From: Bacillota bacterium
GTDB taxonomy: Bacteria > Bacillota > Clostridia > Peptostreptococcales > Anaerovoracaceae
Direction of reading: 5' to 3'
Assembly: GCA_029101005.1 (NCBI GenBank)
Contig: JAQXQE010000007.1
Location: 1 to 64,000 of the forward strand
Length of the DNA: 64,000 nt
Shown: positions 22,696 to 31,652 of the stretch, piece after piece
How positions within the stretch are numbered: position 1 is the stretch's first letter
How the letters are laid out: every line of letters begins with the position of its first letter
Program-made: the position numbers and the translations under genes
The notes under the pieces: generated by a model
What the model was told of the DNA's origin: nothing
Seen by the model: only the letters and a program-made list of their open reading frames with translations
Databases searched by the model: none

Positions 22696-23070
22696 TTACG
22701 CCCACTTTCTGTCGAAGTGGTATCCTCTGTTCTCAAGGTCATCAAGGAAGCAGTTAACAGCCTCCCACTGCTCAGCTGTAAGATCCTCGAGCTTGTTCTT
22801 GATGTCGAGTGTAACCTTTGCGCAATCTCCGTCATCAGCTACTCTGATGCCGATTGATCCGCCAGCCTTTGACAGCTTAGCTCTTCCTGTTGCGAGCGCG
22901 ATTACTGATGATGCAGGAACCTTAGCTCTGTTCTTACGTGTTACGAGTGTCTCAAACTTTGTGCCGAATCTGAGAATTGACGTCTCTGGCTTCAGCAGGT
23001 GCTCGTTGAGTACGAATGCTCTCATCAGCTCGTTCTTGTCATTGCAGTCAAACTTCATTGTCTTCTTCAT
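22696..23070 (-). CDS. Conserved-looking protein of unknown function
   Basis: A 124-residue soluble protein I do not recognise. It begins MKKTMKFDCNDKNELMRAF and contains a basic stretch (LVTRKNRAKVPASSV) followed by alternating strands and an acidic helix near the C-terminus (LTAEQWEAVNCFLDDLENRG). The start at 23070 is set by AAAGGGGG 9 nt upstream; the longer open frame to 23172 has no binding site. No signal peptide or membrane segment. Its neighbours (trmL and the his operon) are separated by terminators and give no functional hint. Confidence 0.65.
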   Translation of the reverse strand: MKKTMKFDCNDKNELMRAFVLNEHLLKPETSILRFGTKFETLVTRKNRAKVPASSVIALATGRAKLSKAGGSIGIRVADDGDCAKVTLDIKNKLEDLTAEQWEAVNCFLDDLENRGYHFDRKWA

Positions 23071-23254
23071 TGTCGTTTCCCCCTTTAATCTAACCTTACG
23101 CTTTTGTTTGTTCTTTCGCCAATTTGTTGTTCTTTCTTCGAGAGTGTCTTTCTCTCTCCTTTGCAAGCTCATAATAATGCCAGTACAAGACCTTTTGAAG
23201 CAAGACTAAATGATAGTAATATTAAACTTTCTAATATTTCTCTGTTTTGGCATC

Positions 23255-23282
23255 AAAAAAGCGGCATTTGAGCCGCTTTTTT
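23255..23282. terminator. Terminator of the his operon
   Basis: An 11-bp perfect stem (23255-23265 with 23272-23282) with poly-A and poly-T at its base works in both directions; here it ends the minus-strand his operon. Confidence 0.85.
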
Positions 23283-23290
23283 AACTATTA

Positions 23291-24058
23291 TTACAAATTC
23301 GACGGGTTAGATAAGTATTTCTGATAGGTTTCAAACTCGTACAGCAGATTCTCTGTGTTGTGAGAATCACTCGAAAGTATGAATTTGCCGCCTCTCTCTT
23401 TGATGTATTCTATCATCTCCAGGCTTGGATATGGCTGTGTTCTCCAGCCTCTGGAAATGGCTCCTGTGTTGATCTCAAACGGTCTACCACTTGCAATCAG
23501 AGCGTTTGCGGCCTTCTGCCACGCTGCAACATAGCGAGGATCATTCTCATCCCAGAACTTGCATTTCTCATTGAACTTCGATACTAGGTCAAAATGTCCT
23601 ATTATATCTCCATTAGTTTTTGTGATAGCTTGAGCTTCCGCTTCGAAGTATGCTTCGCAGAGTGCGTAGTAGTCTCCACCGAAATACTTATCACAAGCTT
23701 CTGCCAGAAGCTCTGGAGTATCGTCAACTGAGAAGAACTCATCTCCCACAAAGATGTAATGAGTCGAAGCAATTGCATAATCGAAATCCGCGAAGCCTTC
23801 ATCAGAGAATGAATCGAGCTCCACACCGAGACGAAGCTCTATCTGATCAGCATACTTCTCCTTGAGACGCTTAACCTCTGCGATATACTCCCTCTGTCCT
23901 TCTACAGACATACAGAACGACTCGTCGAAGCTTGTGTGTCCGTGGCCTGAGAGGCCGATACACTCCATACCCTTCTCGATTGCTGAGAGCACCATCTCCT
24001 CTGGCGTATTGTTACCATCGCAGTAATTAGTGTGTGAGTGAAGATCTGTGAGAACCAT
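23291..24058 (-). CDS. hisK: Histidinol-phosphatase, PHP family
   Basis: A 255-residue PHP-domain metal phosphatase that removes phosphate from L-histidinol phosphate. LTDLHSHTNYCDG (residues 3-15) gives the first metal-binding HxH, followed by GLSGHGH (near 36), GVELDSF (near 80), IGHFDLVSK and SSDSHN (near 232) supplying the other metal ligands. The position as last gene of the his operon decides the substrate; PHP proteins otherwise vary. It overlaps hisIE by one base. The bifunctional HisB phosphatase domain is absent from this operon, so this gene fills that step. Confidence 0.92.
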   Translation of the reverse strand: MVLTDLHSHTNYCDGNNTPEEMVLSAIEKGMECIGLSGHGHTSFDESFCMSVEGQREYIAEVKRLKEKYADQIELRLGVELDSFSDEGFADFDYAIASTHYIFVGDEFFSVDDTPELLAEACDKYFGGDYYALCEAYFEAEAQAITKTNGDIIGHFDLVSKFNEKCKFWDENDPRYVAAWQKAANALIASGRPFEINTGAISRGWRTQPYPSLEMIEYIKERGGKFILSSDSHNTENLLYEFETYQKYLSNPSNL

Positions 24059-24717
24059 TACTTCTTATCTCCTGTCATCTTCTCCTGCTTAACCTTGTGG
24101 TCGATAACGTGACGTGATGCGAGTTCCTTGTGGATGTCCTCTACAGTGATGCCCATCTCAACCATCATTACCATAACGTGGTATGCGAGGTCAGCAATCT
24201 CGTACTTAGTCTCAGCAATGTCATTGTCCTTGGATGCGATGATAACCTCAGTGCACTCCTCTCCTACCTTCTTGAGAATCTTATCAATTCCTTTCTCGAA
24301 GAGGTAAGTTGTGTATGAACCCTCAGGCATGTCTGCCTTGCGTCTCTCAAGAAGCTCATATAGTCCCTGATACGAGAACTCCTGACGCTCCTCGCTCTGC
24401 CATACAGGATTCTCGAAGCAGGAGAAGCTTCCTGTGTGACATGCTGGGCCATCAGGCTCAACTATCACAACAAGCGCGTCCTTGTCACAGTCAGCTGTGA
24501 TTGAAACTATGTGCTGATAATTGCCACTTGTCTCACCCTTAAGCCAGAGTTCCTGTCTTGAGCGACTCCAGAAACAGGTCAGTCCCTTCTCCATAGAGAT
24601 TCTGAGACTCTCCTCATTCATATACGCGAGAGTCAGCACCTTCTTTGTAACTGAATCCACAACAATCGCAGGAATCAGTCCCTTATCATCAAATTTGAGT
24701 TCTTTAATATCTACCAC
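24058..24717 (-). CDS. hisIE: Bifunctional phosphoribosyl-AMP cyclohydrolase / phosphoribosyl-ATP pyrophosphatase
   Basis: A 219-residue fusion catalysing steps 2 and 3 of histidine synthesis. The N-terminal HisI domain (to about 105) has WSRSRQELWLKGETSGN, the metal-binding ADCDKDA and the zinc cysteines in CHTGSFSC. The C-terminal HisE domain (from about 115) has LFEKGIDKILKKVGEE and the acidic ExxxE/ExxD pattern (EECTEVIIASKD..ETKYEIADL). The start is GTG with GGAG 7 nt upstream. It starts 17 nt after hisF and overlaps hisK by one base. Confidence 0.95.
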   Translation of the reverse strand: MVDIKELKFDDKGLIPAIVVDSVTKKVLTLAYMNEESLRISMEKGLTCFWSRSRQELWLKGETSGNYQHIVSITADCDKDALVVIVEPDGPACHTGSFSCFENPVWQSEERQEFSYQGLYELLERRKADMPEGSYTTYLFEKGIDKILKKVGEECTEVIIASKDNDIAETKYEIADLAYHVMVMMVEMGITVEDIHKELASRHVIDHKVKQEKMTGDKK

Positions 24718-24734
24718 TTCTAATCTCCTTCGTC

Positions 24735-25493
24735 CTACAGTCTTGCTGTGATACCGTTCTCAGCCATAACCTTCTTGAGCTCGCTGATCTCCACCTCTCC
24801 GAAGTGGAATACTGAAGCTGCAAGTCCCGCATCGATATCAGGAATCTCCTTGAAGAGAGCGATGAAATCCTCGATGCAGCCAGCTCCACCAGATGCGATA
24901 ACAGGTACCTGAACCGCCTCACATACCTGCTTGAGAAGCTCCAGGTCGAAGCCTTCCTTCACACCGTCAGTATCGATGGAGTTGACAACAACCTCTCCAG
25001 CGCCGAGCTCAACACAGTGCTTAATCCAGGAGATAGCCTCCATGCCTGTATCTTCTCTTCCACCCTTAGCGAAAACCCTGAATTCACCGTCTACCCTTTT
25101 GACATCAACAGAGATAACAACGCACTGATCTCCGTAGAGCTGCGACGCCTCTCTGATAATCTCCGGATTTCTGATTGCACCCGAGTTGACACTGACCTTG
25201 TCAGCACCGCACTTGAGAACTCTGTCGAAATCTTCGATCGTGCTGATTCCTCCACCTACAGTCAGTGGAATGAACACATTCTTAGCTGTCTCTGTGAGAA
25301 TCTCGGTGAAAAGCTTACGGCCGTCTGACGACGCCGTAATGTCGTAGAATACCAGCTCGTCCGCTCCGCAGCTGCTGTAGTACTTCGCGAGCTCAACTGG
25401 TGAATTGACATCTCCGAGATTGTCGAATTTGATTCCCTTAACTACCCTTCCGTCCTTAACATCGAGACAGGGAATAATACGTTTTGTAATCAT
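24735..25493 (-). CDS. hisF: Imidazole glycerol phosphate synthase cyclase subunit
   Basis: A 252-residue TIM-barrel cyclase that takes ammonia from HisH and makes IGP and AICAR from PRFAR. The catalytic Asp of strand 1 is in IIPCLDVKDGRVVKG (Asp11) and the second in VNSIDTDGVKEG (Asp130). ITASSDGR matches the family phosphate-binding region. Length is normal. It lies 8 nt behind hisA with an AGGAGG site. Its partner HisH is encoded two genes upstream. Confidence 0.96.
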   Translation of the reverse strand: MITKRIIPCLDVKDGRVVKGIKFDNLGDVNSPVELAKYYSSCGADELVFYDITASSDGRKLFTEILTETAKNVFIPLTVGGGISTIEDFDRVLKCGADKVSVNSGAIRNPEIIREASQLYGDQCVVISVDVKRVDGEFRVFAKGGREDTGMEAISWIKHCVELGAGEVVVNSIDTDGVKEGFDLELLKQVCEAVQVPVIASGGAGCIEDFIALFKEIPDIDAGLAASVFHFGEVEISELKKVMAENGITARL

Positions 25494-25501
25494 ACTGCCT
25501 C

Positions 25502-26215
25502 CTATTCAGCCAGAGCCACTGCCTCAGCGAGGTCAATCGCTCCAGTATAATATGCCTTGCCGATGATTGCTCCGTAGAGATTCATCTCAGCAAGTGCCTT
25601 GATATCGTCAATTGAAGAAACTCCGCCTGATGCGATAATCTGAATGTCGAAACGCTCAGAGAGCTCCTTGTACAGCGCGCTGTTTGTTCCCTGCATAGCT
25701 CCGTCCTTGGAGATATCTGTGCAGATGATAGTTCTCACACCGATGTCCTGCATCTTCTTACAGAAGTCAAATGCATCGAGCTCAGACTTCTCAGTCCAAC
25801 CCTTGATTGCAACGAAGCCGTCCTTGATGTCTACGCCAACGGCGATTGCCTCGCCGAAGCGCTCAACTGCATCTCTTACGAGCTGCTCATTCTGAACAGC
25901 AGCAGTTCCGAGGATTACTCTGTCAACGCCAGCCTCAATATACTTCTCAATCACATCCATCGAACGGATTCCTCCGCCGATCTCGCAGAAACACTTACCT
26001 GCCGCCTTGATGCTGAGTACCGTATCGAGATTCGGCGTCTCGCCGCTTTTCGCGCCCTCGAGATCAACGATATGGATGTGAGACGCACCCTTAGCTACGA
26101 AATCCTCTGCAATCTCTGCAGGGTTCTCGCTGTACACAGTCATCTGAGCATAGTCGCCCTTATAGAGTCTTACCGCCTTGCCCTCAAAGAGGTCGATTGC
26201 TGGATACACCTGCAT
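25502..26215 (-). CDS. hisA: 1-(5-phosphoribosyl)-5-[(phosphoribosylamino)methylideneamino]imidazole-4-carboxamide isomerase
   Basis: A 237-residue TIM-barrel isomerase (ProFAR isomerase) homologous to HisF. Catalytic residues are seen in YPAIDLFEGKAVRLYKGDY (Asp8) and IICTDISKDGAMQGTN (Asp near 129). GGGIRS and SGGVSS are the two phosphate-binding loops. It is 1 nt from hisH and 8 nt from hisF. The start follows CTGGAGGTG inside the end of hisH, so translation is probably coupled. Confidence 0.96.
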   Translation of the reverse strand: MQVYPAIDLFEGKAVRLYKGDYAQMTVYSENPAEIAEDFVAKGASHIHIVDLEGAKSGETPNLDTVLSIKAAGKCFCEIGGGIRSMDVIEKYIEAGVDRVILGTAAVQNEQLVRDAVERFGEAIAVGVDIKDGFVAIKGWTEKSELDAFDFCKKMQDIGVRTIICTDISKDGAMQGTNSALYKELSERFDIQIIASGGVSSIDDIKALAEMNLYGAIIGKAYYTGAIDLAEAVALAE

Positions 26216-26216
26216 G

Positions 26217-26831
26217 CTACACCTCCAGCTCGCAGAAGGCTCTCAGAATATTGAGACCAACCTCACCGCTCTTCTCTGGGTGGAACTGGCAGCCGTACAC
26301 ATTGCCGTTAGCAACAGCCGCTGTCAGATCTGCTCCGTATTCAGTAGTTGCGATAACAGATTCATCGCAGTCAGCTGCATAGTATGAGTGCACGAAGTAC
26401 ACGTGGTCACCCTCCTTGATGTACTTGAAGAGAGGGCTCTCCTGCTTGAAATCAAGCGCGTTCCAGCCAATCTGAGGTATCTTATAGGAAGCCGGAATTA
26501 CGTCCGCGATTGGGACGATATTGCCCTTTATGAGGCCAAGTCCATCGTACTCACCATACTCGTAGCCCTTATCGAAAAGCAGCTGCATTCCGAGACATAT
26601 ACCCATAACAGGCTTGCCCTTCGCAGCCTCAGCCTTAACCACATCCGCCATTCCGCTTGACTGCAGCTTATCGGATGCATCACCGAATGCTCCAACACCC
26701 GGCAGTATAATTCTGTCGCAGGCTTCAATAGTCTCCACATCTGAAGTCACAACGGCATCATAACCGATAGCCGCAAGTGAGCTCCTAAGGGAGAAAAGAT
26801 TGCCTACTCCGTAATCAATTATTGCTATCAT
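26217..26831 (-). CDS. hisH: Imidazole glycerol phosphate synthase glutaminase subunit
   Basis: A 204-residue class I glutamine amidotransferase that supplies ammonia to HisF. The nucleophile Cys is in VMGICLGMQLLF (near residue 80), the oxyanion-strand motif is LPGVGAFGDA, and the catalytic His-x-Glu is in CQFHPEKSGEVGL near residue 185. It directly abuts hisB, whose end carries its GGAG site. Confidence 0.96.
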   Translation of the reverse strand: MIAIIDYGVGNLFSLRSSLAAIGYDAVVTSDVETIEACDRIILPGVGAFGDASDKLQSSGMADVVKAEAAKGKPVMGICLGMQLLFDKGYEYGEYDGLGLIKGNIVPIADVIPASYKIPQIGWNALDFKQESPLFKYIKEGDHVYFVHSYYAADCDESVIATTEYGADLTAAVANGNVYGCQFHPEKSGEVGLNILRAFCELEV

Positions 26832-27419
26832 TTACAGTACTCCTTTAGTTGATGGTATGTCGTCAGCGCATGCCTCGTCGATTGCAACCGCCTGTCTCAG
26901 GCTGCGTGCCACTGACTTGAATGCTCCCTCGATGATGTGGTGTGAATTCTCACCAGCGAGCTGAACGAGGTGGATATTGCACTTCGCTTCTCTTACGAAT
27001 GCGAGCCAGAACTCCTTAACAAGCTCAGTGTCGAATGTTCCAACCTTCTCAGTTGGAATGTAAAGCTGGTAGCCGAGGCAAGCTCTTCCACCGAGATCTA
27101 CCGCACTTAAGATGAGTGCCTCGTCCATAGGAAGTGCCATGTTACCGTAGCGACAGATGCCCCTCTTGTCTCCAAGAGTTCTACACAGAGCCTCGCCAAG
27201 TGCGATACCAACATCCTCTGTGGTGTGGTGATCGTCCACGTCAACATCGCCCTTGCACACAACATTCATATCGAATCTAGCGTGCTTTGCGAGCAATGTC
27301 AGCATGTGGTCGAGGAAGCCGACTCCAGTGTCGATGACGCTCTTGCCTGTTCCATCAATATTCAGGAAAACCTTAATCTTAGTTTCCTTCGTTTCTCTAA
27401 TAATCTCTGCTGTTCTCAT
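26832..27419 (-). CDS. hisB: Imidazoleglycerol-phosphate dehydratase
   Basis: A 195-residue monofunctional IGP dehydratase forming imidazole-acetol phosphate. The paired Mn-binding histidine motifs DDHHTTEDVGIALG (near residue 60) and NSHHIIEGAFKSVAR (near 157) are intact, and FLDHML supplies another ligand. There is no N-terminal phosphatase domain, consistent with a separate hisK. It lies 9 nt after hisC. Confidence 0.96.
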   Translation of the reverse strand: MRTAEIIRETKETKIKVFLNIDGTGKSVIDTGVGFLDHMLTLLAKHARFDMNVVCKGDVDVDDHHTTEDVGIALGEALCRTLGDKRGICRYGNMALPMDEALILSAVDLGGRACLGYQLYIPTEKVGTFDTELVKEFWLAFVREAKCNIHLVQLAGENSHHIIEGAFKSVARSLRQAVAIDEACADDIPSTKGVL

Positions 27420-27428
27420 CTCAGTCTC

Positions 27429-28490
27429 CTATCTCTCCGCAAGGAGTTCACCCACTGCATCAATCAGAGCCTGCATCTGCTCTCTGGTTCCGATTGTGAT
27501 TCTGTTATATTCCTCAAGCTCAGGTTTAGACCAGTGTCTGATTAGAATTCCCTTCTTCTTCAGCTCCGCCTGAAGCTTCGAACCGCTGTACTCAGGGTGC
27601 TTGACGAAGATGAAATTCGCTTTGGAATCAGTCATCTCGAAGCCTTGCTTCTTGAGTTCCTGCACTGTGTACTCCCTGTTCTCTATGATAGTCTGGCAAT
27701 TCTTGCGTGTGTACTCCTCATCTCTGAGAACGCCCACACCAGCTGCCATCGACATTCTATTGACGTTATATGGATTAGTCGAATACTTGATGGTGTTGAT
27801 GTCCTGGATCAGCGCCGCATTTGCAACACCGAAGCCAAGTCTTGCACCAGCCATCGATCTCGACTTCGAGAAAGTCTGTGTAACCATCAGATTGTCATAT
27901 TCACCAATCAGCTTAACCGCACTCTCAGCACCGAAGTCGACATATGCCTCATCGATGATGACCATATTGTCAGGATTATTCTCGATTACGGCTCTGATCT
28001 CATCGAGACTAAGAGCGATACCTGTAGGCGCATTCGGATTTGCAAGGAAAACCGTTCCTCCCGCGTTGAAGTAATCCTCAATGTTGATGCTCCAGTCATC
28101 GTTGAGCTCGATCTCTATATATGGCACGTGATTCAGCTCAGCGAATACTGAGTAGAATCCGTAAGTTGTCTTAGGGAAAACCGCTGGTGTCTCGTCGTCG
28201 CAGTATGCCATGAATGCGAAGTTGAGTATCTCGTCCGAGCCGTTAGTGAAGATGACCTCGTCCTTTGCTACTCCGTACACCTCAGTGAAGGCTTTGACCA
28301 GCTCTGTGCAGTCAGGATCTGAATACAGTTGGAGCTTCTTAGCCTCCTCGAGTGTAGCCTCGAGAACCTTCTCCGATGGAGCAAATGGCGACTCATTTGT
28401 GTTCAGCTTGATGTACTTCATATCCTTAGGCTGCTCGCCCGGTGTATATGGTACGAGATTGCTGTACTTACTACTCATGAATTTGCTCAT
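27429..28490 (-). CDS. hisC: Histidinol-phosphate aminotransferase
   Basis: A 353-residue fold-type I PLP aminotransferase. KLNTNESPFAPS (residues 28-39) is the family N-terminal motif, NPNAPTGIALS (near 160) binds PLP phosphate, DEAYVDFG contains the pyridine-binding Asp, and TFSKSRSMAGARLGF (near 220) carries the Schiff-base Lys. It converts imidazole-acetol phosphate to histidinol phosphate. The start lies 1 nt after hisD with its binding site in the end of hisD. Confidence 0.95.
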   Translation of the reverse strand: MSKFMSSKYSNLVPYTPGEQPKDMKYIKLNTNESPFAPSEKVLEATLEEAKKLQLYSDPDCTELVKAFTEVYGVAKDEVIFTNGSDEILNFAFMAYCDDETPAVFPKTTYGFYSVFAELNHVPYIEIELNDDWSINIEDYFNAGGTVFLANPNAPTGIALSLDEIRAVIENNPDNMVIIDEAYVDFGAESAVKLIGEYDNLMVTQTFSKSRSMAGARLGFGVANAALIQDINTIKYSTNPYNVNRMSMAAGVGVLRDEEYTRKNCQTIIENREYTVQELKKQGFEMTDSKANFIFVKHPEYSGSKLQAELKKKGILIRHWSKPELEEYNRITIGTREQMQALIDAVGELLAER

Positions 28491-28491
28491 C

Positions 28492-29769
28492 TTACTCTTC
28501 CTCCATTCGGATTACCGCACTTCTTGCGTGGCCGGTAAGGCCTTCCTTTCTCGCGAAGTATGCTACATCATCAGCCACCTCAGCGAGAGCTTCCTTTGTA
28601 TAGTAGATATACTGGGTTTTCTTGATGAAATCGTCAACCGACAGCGGATTCGAGAACTTAGCTGTTCCACTTGTTGGCAGAGCGTGGTTAGGTCCGGCGA
28701 AGTAATCGCCTATTGCCTCAGGACAATTTCTTCCGAGGAAGACTGAACCAGCGTGTCTGATGCTATCGAGATACTCAAATGGATTATCTACGCAGAGCTC
28801 AAGGTGCTCCGGTGCAATCTCATTTGCGATGTCGATAACGGTCTCAAGATTCTCAGCTACGATGATCTTGCCGTTATTCTCGATTGATGCTCTTGCAATC
28901 TCTTCTCTTTCGAGCTCGCAAAGCTGCTTCTCAATCTCAGCTTGAACTCCAAGAGCGAGCTTCATCGAATCAGTTACGAGAACCGCACTCGCCATCTTAT
29001 CGTGCTCAGCCTGTGAGAGCATATCCGCAGCAACGTATCTTGGATTTGACTCACCATCTGACACTACGAGAATCTCGCTTGGTCCAGCAATCATATCAAT
29101 GGAAACAACACCGAAGACCTGCTTCTTAGCCTCAGCAACGAAGGCATTTCCAGGCCCTACGATCTTGTCTACCTTAGGAACGGTCTCAGTTCCATATGCG
29201 AGAGCAGCTACTGACTGTGCTCCGCCGCTCTTGATTATTCTAGTTACTCCAGCGATTGATGCAGCTGCGAGAATTGCTGGATTAATCTTGCCGTCCTTGC
29301 CTGGAGGAGTTGTGATTACAACCTCCTTGCAGCCTGCGATAAGCGCAGGAATCGAATCCATCAGAACTGTTGAAGGATATGCCGCTGTACCACCTGGTAC
29401 ATAGAGGCCGGCTCTGTCTACAGGAGTGAATCTCTGTCCGACTACAACACCATTCTTCTCCTCAATTCTGAAGCCCTCTCTTAGCTGCTTCTCGTGGAAG
29501 CGTCTGATATTAGCGGCTGCCTTCTTGAGAACCTCAATGAACTCAGGCTCTACGAGATCGAGAGCCTCGTCGATCTCAGCCTGGCTTACCTCGAGCGCCT
29601 CGAGCTCAGCTCCATCGAACTTAGCTGCATATCTTCTAAGTGCCTCATCGCCGTTCTCTCTTACATCAGCGATGATATCTGCGACAATTGCCTCAACATC
29701 GATCTTCTGCTCCGCTCTAGCGAAAATCTCACTGTTAGGCAGCTCGCCGTACTTCATAATCTTAATCAT
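28492..29769 (-). CDS. hisD: Histidinol dehydrogenase
   Basis: A 425-residue zinc-dependent, NAD-linked enzyme that makes histidine from histidinol in two oxidations. VGQRFTPVDRAGLYVPGGTAAYPS (landmark of the family; residues from 110), GPGNAFVAEAKK, and QAEHDK (catalytic His region near 255) are present, with EHLEL and FAGPNHALPTSGTA further on. Length is normal. It begins 5 nt after hisZG. Confidence 0.96.
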   Translation of the reverse strand: MIKIMKYGELPNSEIFARAEQKIDVEAIVADIIADVRENGDEALRRYAAKFDGAELEALEVSQAEIDEALDLVEPEFIEVLKKAAANIRRFHEKQLREGFRIEEKNGVVVGQRFTPVDRAGLYVPGGTAAYPSTVLMDSIPALIAGCKEVVITTPPGKDGKINPAILAAASIAGVTRIIKSGGAQSVAALAYGTETVPKVDKIVGPGNAFVAEAKKQVFGVVSIDMIAGPSEILVVSDGESNPRYVAADMLSQAEHDKMASAVLVTDSMKLALGVQAEIEKQLCELEREEIARASIENNGKIIVAENLETVIDIANEIAPEHLELCVDNPFEYLDSIRHAGSVFLGRNCPEAIGDYFAGPNHALPTSGTAKFSNPLSVDDFIKKTQYIYYTKEALAEVADDVAYFARKEGLTGHARSAVIRMEEE

Positions 29770-29774
29770 AATCT

Positions 29775-31403
29775 CTACTCCGCTTCTACCAGCTCTCTGA
29801 TCTCTACCAGGAGCTTCTCAATTTGCCCATTCTTGAACTTGAAACTTGTCTTGTTCGAGATGAGTCTTGCACTGATAGGGAATATCTCTCGCTTAACTTC
29901 AAGATTATTCTCTCTCAGTGTTGTTCCAGTCTCAACTATGTCCACAATTACATCCGACAGTCCCAGTATCGGTGCGATTTCGATAGATCCGTTGAGGTGG
30001 ATGATGTCGATATCCCTACCAATAGAAGAGTAATACTCCCTAGCAGTCTTTGCAAATTTGGTTGCGACTCTGAGTGTTCTATCAGGGTTATCTTCGTAAT
30101 CCTTAGGTCCGGCAACTGCCATTCTGCACTTGCCGATCTTCATATCGAGCAGTTCGTAGATCTCTGGCTCATACTCGAGCAGAATATCCTTGCCCGCAAC
30201 ACCGATATCTGCCGCACCTCGCTCAACGTAGATTGCAACATCAGAAGGTTTAACCCAGAAATATCTAACACCTGCCTCCTCGTTCTCGAAGATGAGCTTG
30301 CGGTTGTCTTCCTTAATCGAAGGACACTCGTAGCCTGCCTTCTCGAACATATTATATACCTTCTCGCCGAGTCGACCCTTAGGGAGAGCAACGTTGAGCA
30401 TCTTGCGCTCAGCATCTCTTGCAGCGATGAGCTCCGCATACTCTAGACTCTCATAATCTGCCTTGCCTGTCACTCTGTCGAGCACATCCATATTGATGGC
30501 GAAGCCGATTCCTCTACCCTTGCGCTTCATCTTGGCGAGAAGCTTATCGTAGGTTCCGCCTGAGAGCACGCTGTTAGGAATGCCCTCCACGAATCCCTTG
30601 AAAACTATTCCGTTATAGTAGTTCATATCTCCAACTACCGAGAAGTCTACGATTATGCGCTCTCTGATCTCTTCGTCGAGTCCATTGATAATATCGCAGA
30701 AAGCTGCATTGTCATCAAGTCCGATCTCCGCTGCGAGCTCGGCCAGTGCTGGCAGTATATCGTCCGCCTTACCGTAGAGACCAACCAGTCTTACCAGCGG
30801 CATGTAGTCCTCTTCTGCAATCTCATTATTCTTGCAGATGCTGATAATTCCGTGTACGTTCTTCTCCTCTACGCACTTGATAACCTCGGACTGTACGCGC
30901 CTTGACTCACTGAGCTTATTGAGAGCTGCCGAGAGAATATCGAGGTCTGATACTTCGAGCACGTACTCTCTGTCGCAAAGTGCAAGGCTGAGTGCGGCCA
31001 TCTTCAGCATCTCAGCAATTTCATCAGATCCGAGCTCTCCGATACACTCGGCTCCGACCTGCATAATCTCCTTGAATGAATCAGTTCCCTTATCAACTCT
31101 GTATACATTCTCATTATAGTAGAGTTTCTGAACAGCCTCGAGTTCTTCCTTGCTACTGTTCTTGCCTGCAGCGAAGTTCTTGATAATTGACAGTGTAACG
31201 TCTGGCTTGAGGGCCATGAGCTTGCCGTTAGTGTCGGTAAAAGTGATTACTCTGTCCGAGATCAGGAAGTCGCGGTTCTTGCCGTAGAGGTCGTACTCCT
31301 CGAACTTGCTCATTTTATATGGAAGATATCCGAACTGTGCATAGAGTATTCTCAGTTCGAATATCATTCTTTCTGTATTGTTCATAACATCTCTGTACTT
31401 CAA
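29775..31403 (-). CDS. hisZG: HisZ-HisG fusion: regulatory subunit joined to short-form ATP phosphoribosyltransferase
   Basis: A 542-residue fusion for the first, feedback-controlled step (ATP + PRPP to phosphoribosyl-ATP). Residues 1-about 315 are HisZ, a catalytically dead histidyl-tRNA synthetase-like domain (MALKPDVTLSIIKN near 63-76; GGTYDKLLAKM and GRGIGFAINMD near 282-305). Residues about 334-542 are the short HisG (LNVALPKGRLGEKV; PRPP loop VDIVETGTTLRENN at 488-501). Normally the two are separate subunits of a hetero-octamer. No stop or frameshift lies at the junction. Start is TTG at 31403 with GGAGG 8 nt upstream. It heads the operon behind a structured leader. Confidence 0.93.
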   Translation of the reverse strand: MKYRDVMNNTERMIFELRILYAQFGYLPYKMSKFEEYDLYGKNRDFLISDRVITFTDTNGKLMALKPDVTLSIIKNFAAGKNSSKEELEAVQKLYYNENVYRVDKGTDSFKEIMQVGAECIGELGSDEIAEMLKMAALSLALCDREYVLEVSDLDILSAALNKLSESRRVQSEVIKCVEEKNVHGIISICKNNEIAEEDYMPLVRLVGLYGKADDILPALAELAAEIGLDDNAAFCDIINGLDEEIRERIIVDFSVVGDMNYYNGIVFKGFVEGIPNSVLSGGTYDKLLAKMKRKGRGIGFAINMDVLDRVTGKADYESLEYAELIAARDAERKMLNVALPKGRLGEKVYNMFEKAGYECPSIKEDNRKLIFENEEAGVRYFWVKPSDVAIYVERGAADIGVAGKDILLEYEPEIYELLDMKIGKCRMAVAGPKDYEDNPDRTLRVATKFAKTAREYYSSIGRDIDIIHLNGSIEIAPILGLSDVIVDIVETGTTLRENNLEVKREIFPISARLISNKTSFKFKNGQIEKLLVEIRELVEAE

Positions 31404-31553
31404 TCCCTGGTCCTCCCTATATATGAATAATACTGAATTATCACAAATAAAGTGCCATCCTTGGCACCCTCTTACTTTATCGCTTTAGCGTGATAAAGTC
31501 AATACATTTCTGAACACTTGCATAAGTATACGGCAACTCTACTATTAATACAA
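31404..31553 (-). promoter_or_regulatory. his operon promoter and attenuator-like leader
   Basis: On the minus strand TTGTAT (31548-31553), 17 nt and TATACT (31525-31530) form a promoter, giving a leader of about 115 nt. Hairpin 1 pairs ACTTTATC with GATAAAGT (31474-31499). Hairpin 2, GTGCCA-AGGA-TGGCAC (31452-31467), is followed by TTTATTT and looks like a terminator. The 3' arm of hairpin 1 can instead pair with ACTTTATT (31446-31453), which would break the terminator. No T-box signature and no run of His codons was found. Confidence 0.55.
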
Positions 31554-31620
31554 ATTGCTAAGATTTTGTGAAAATTATCGCAAGTATATGTAAATATTTC
31601 AAAAAAACAGCAAAATATCG

Positions 31621-31648
31621 TTGACTTTTACGAATTTTTGAATATACT
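31621..31648 (+). promoter_or_regulatory. Promoter of the orphan small RNA
   Basis: TTGACT (31621-31626), a 16-nt AT-rich spacer and TATACT (31643-31648) on the plus strand, directed at the structured region that follows. An AT-rich tract lies upstream. Confidence 0.65.
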
Positions 31649-31652
31649 AAAG

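Noticed and set aside
31450-31500. A T-box riboswitch for the his operon
   Set aside because: AGGGTG occurs, but the conserved AGGGTGGNACCGCG antiterminator and a long specifier stem are missing.
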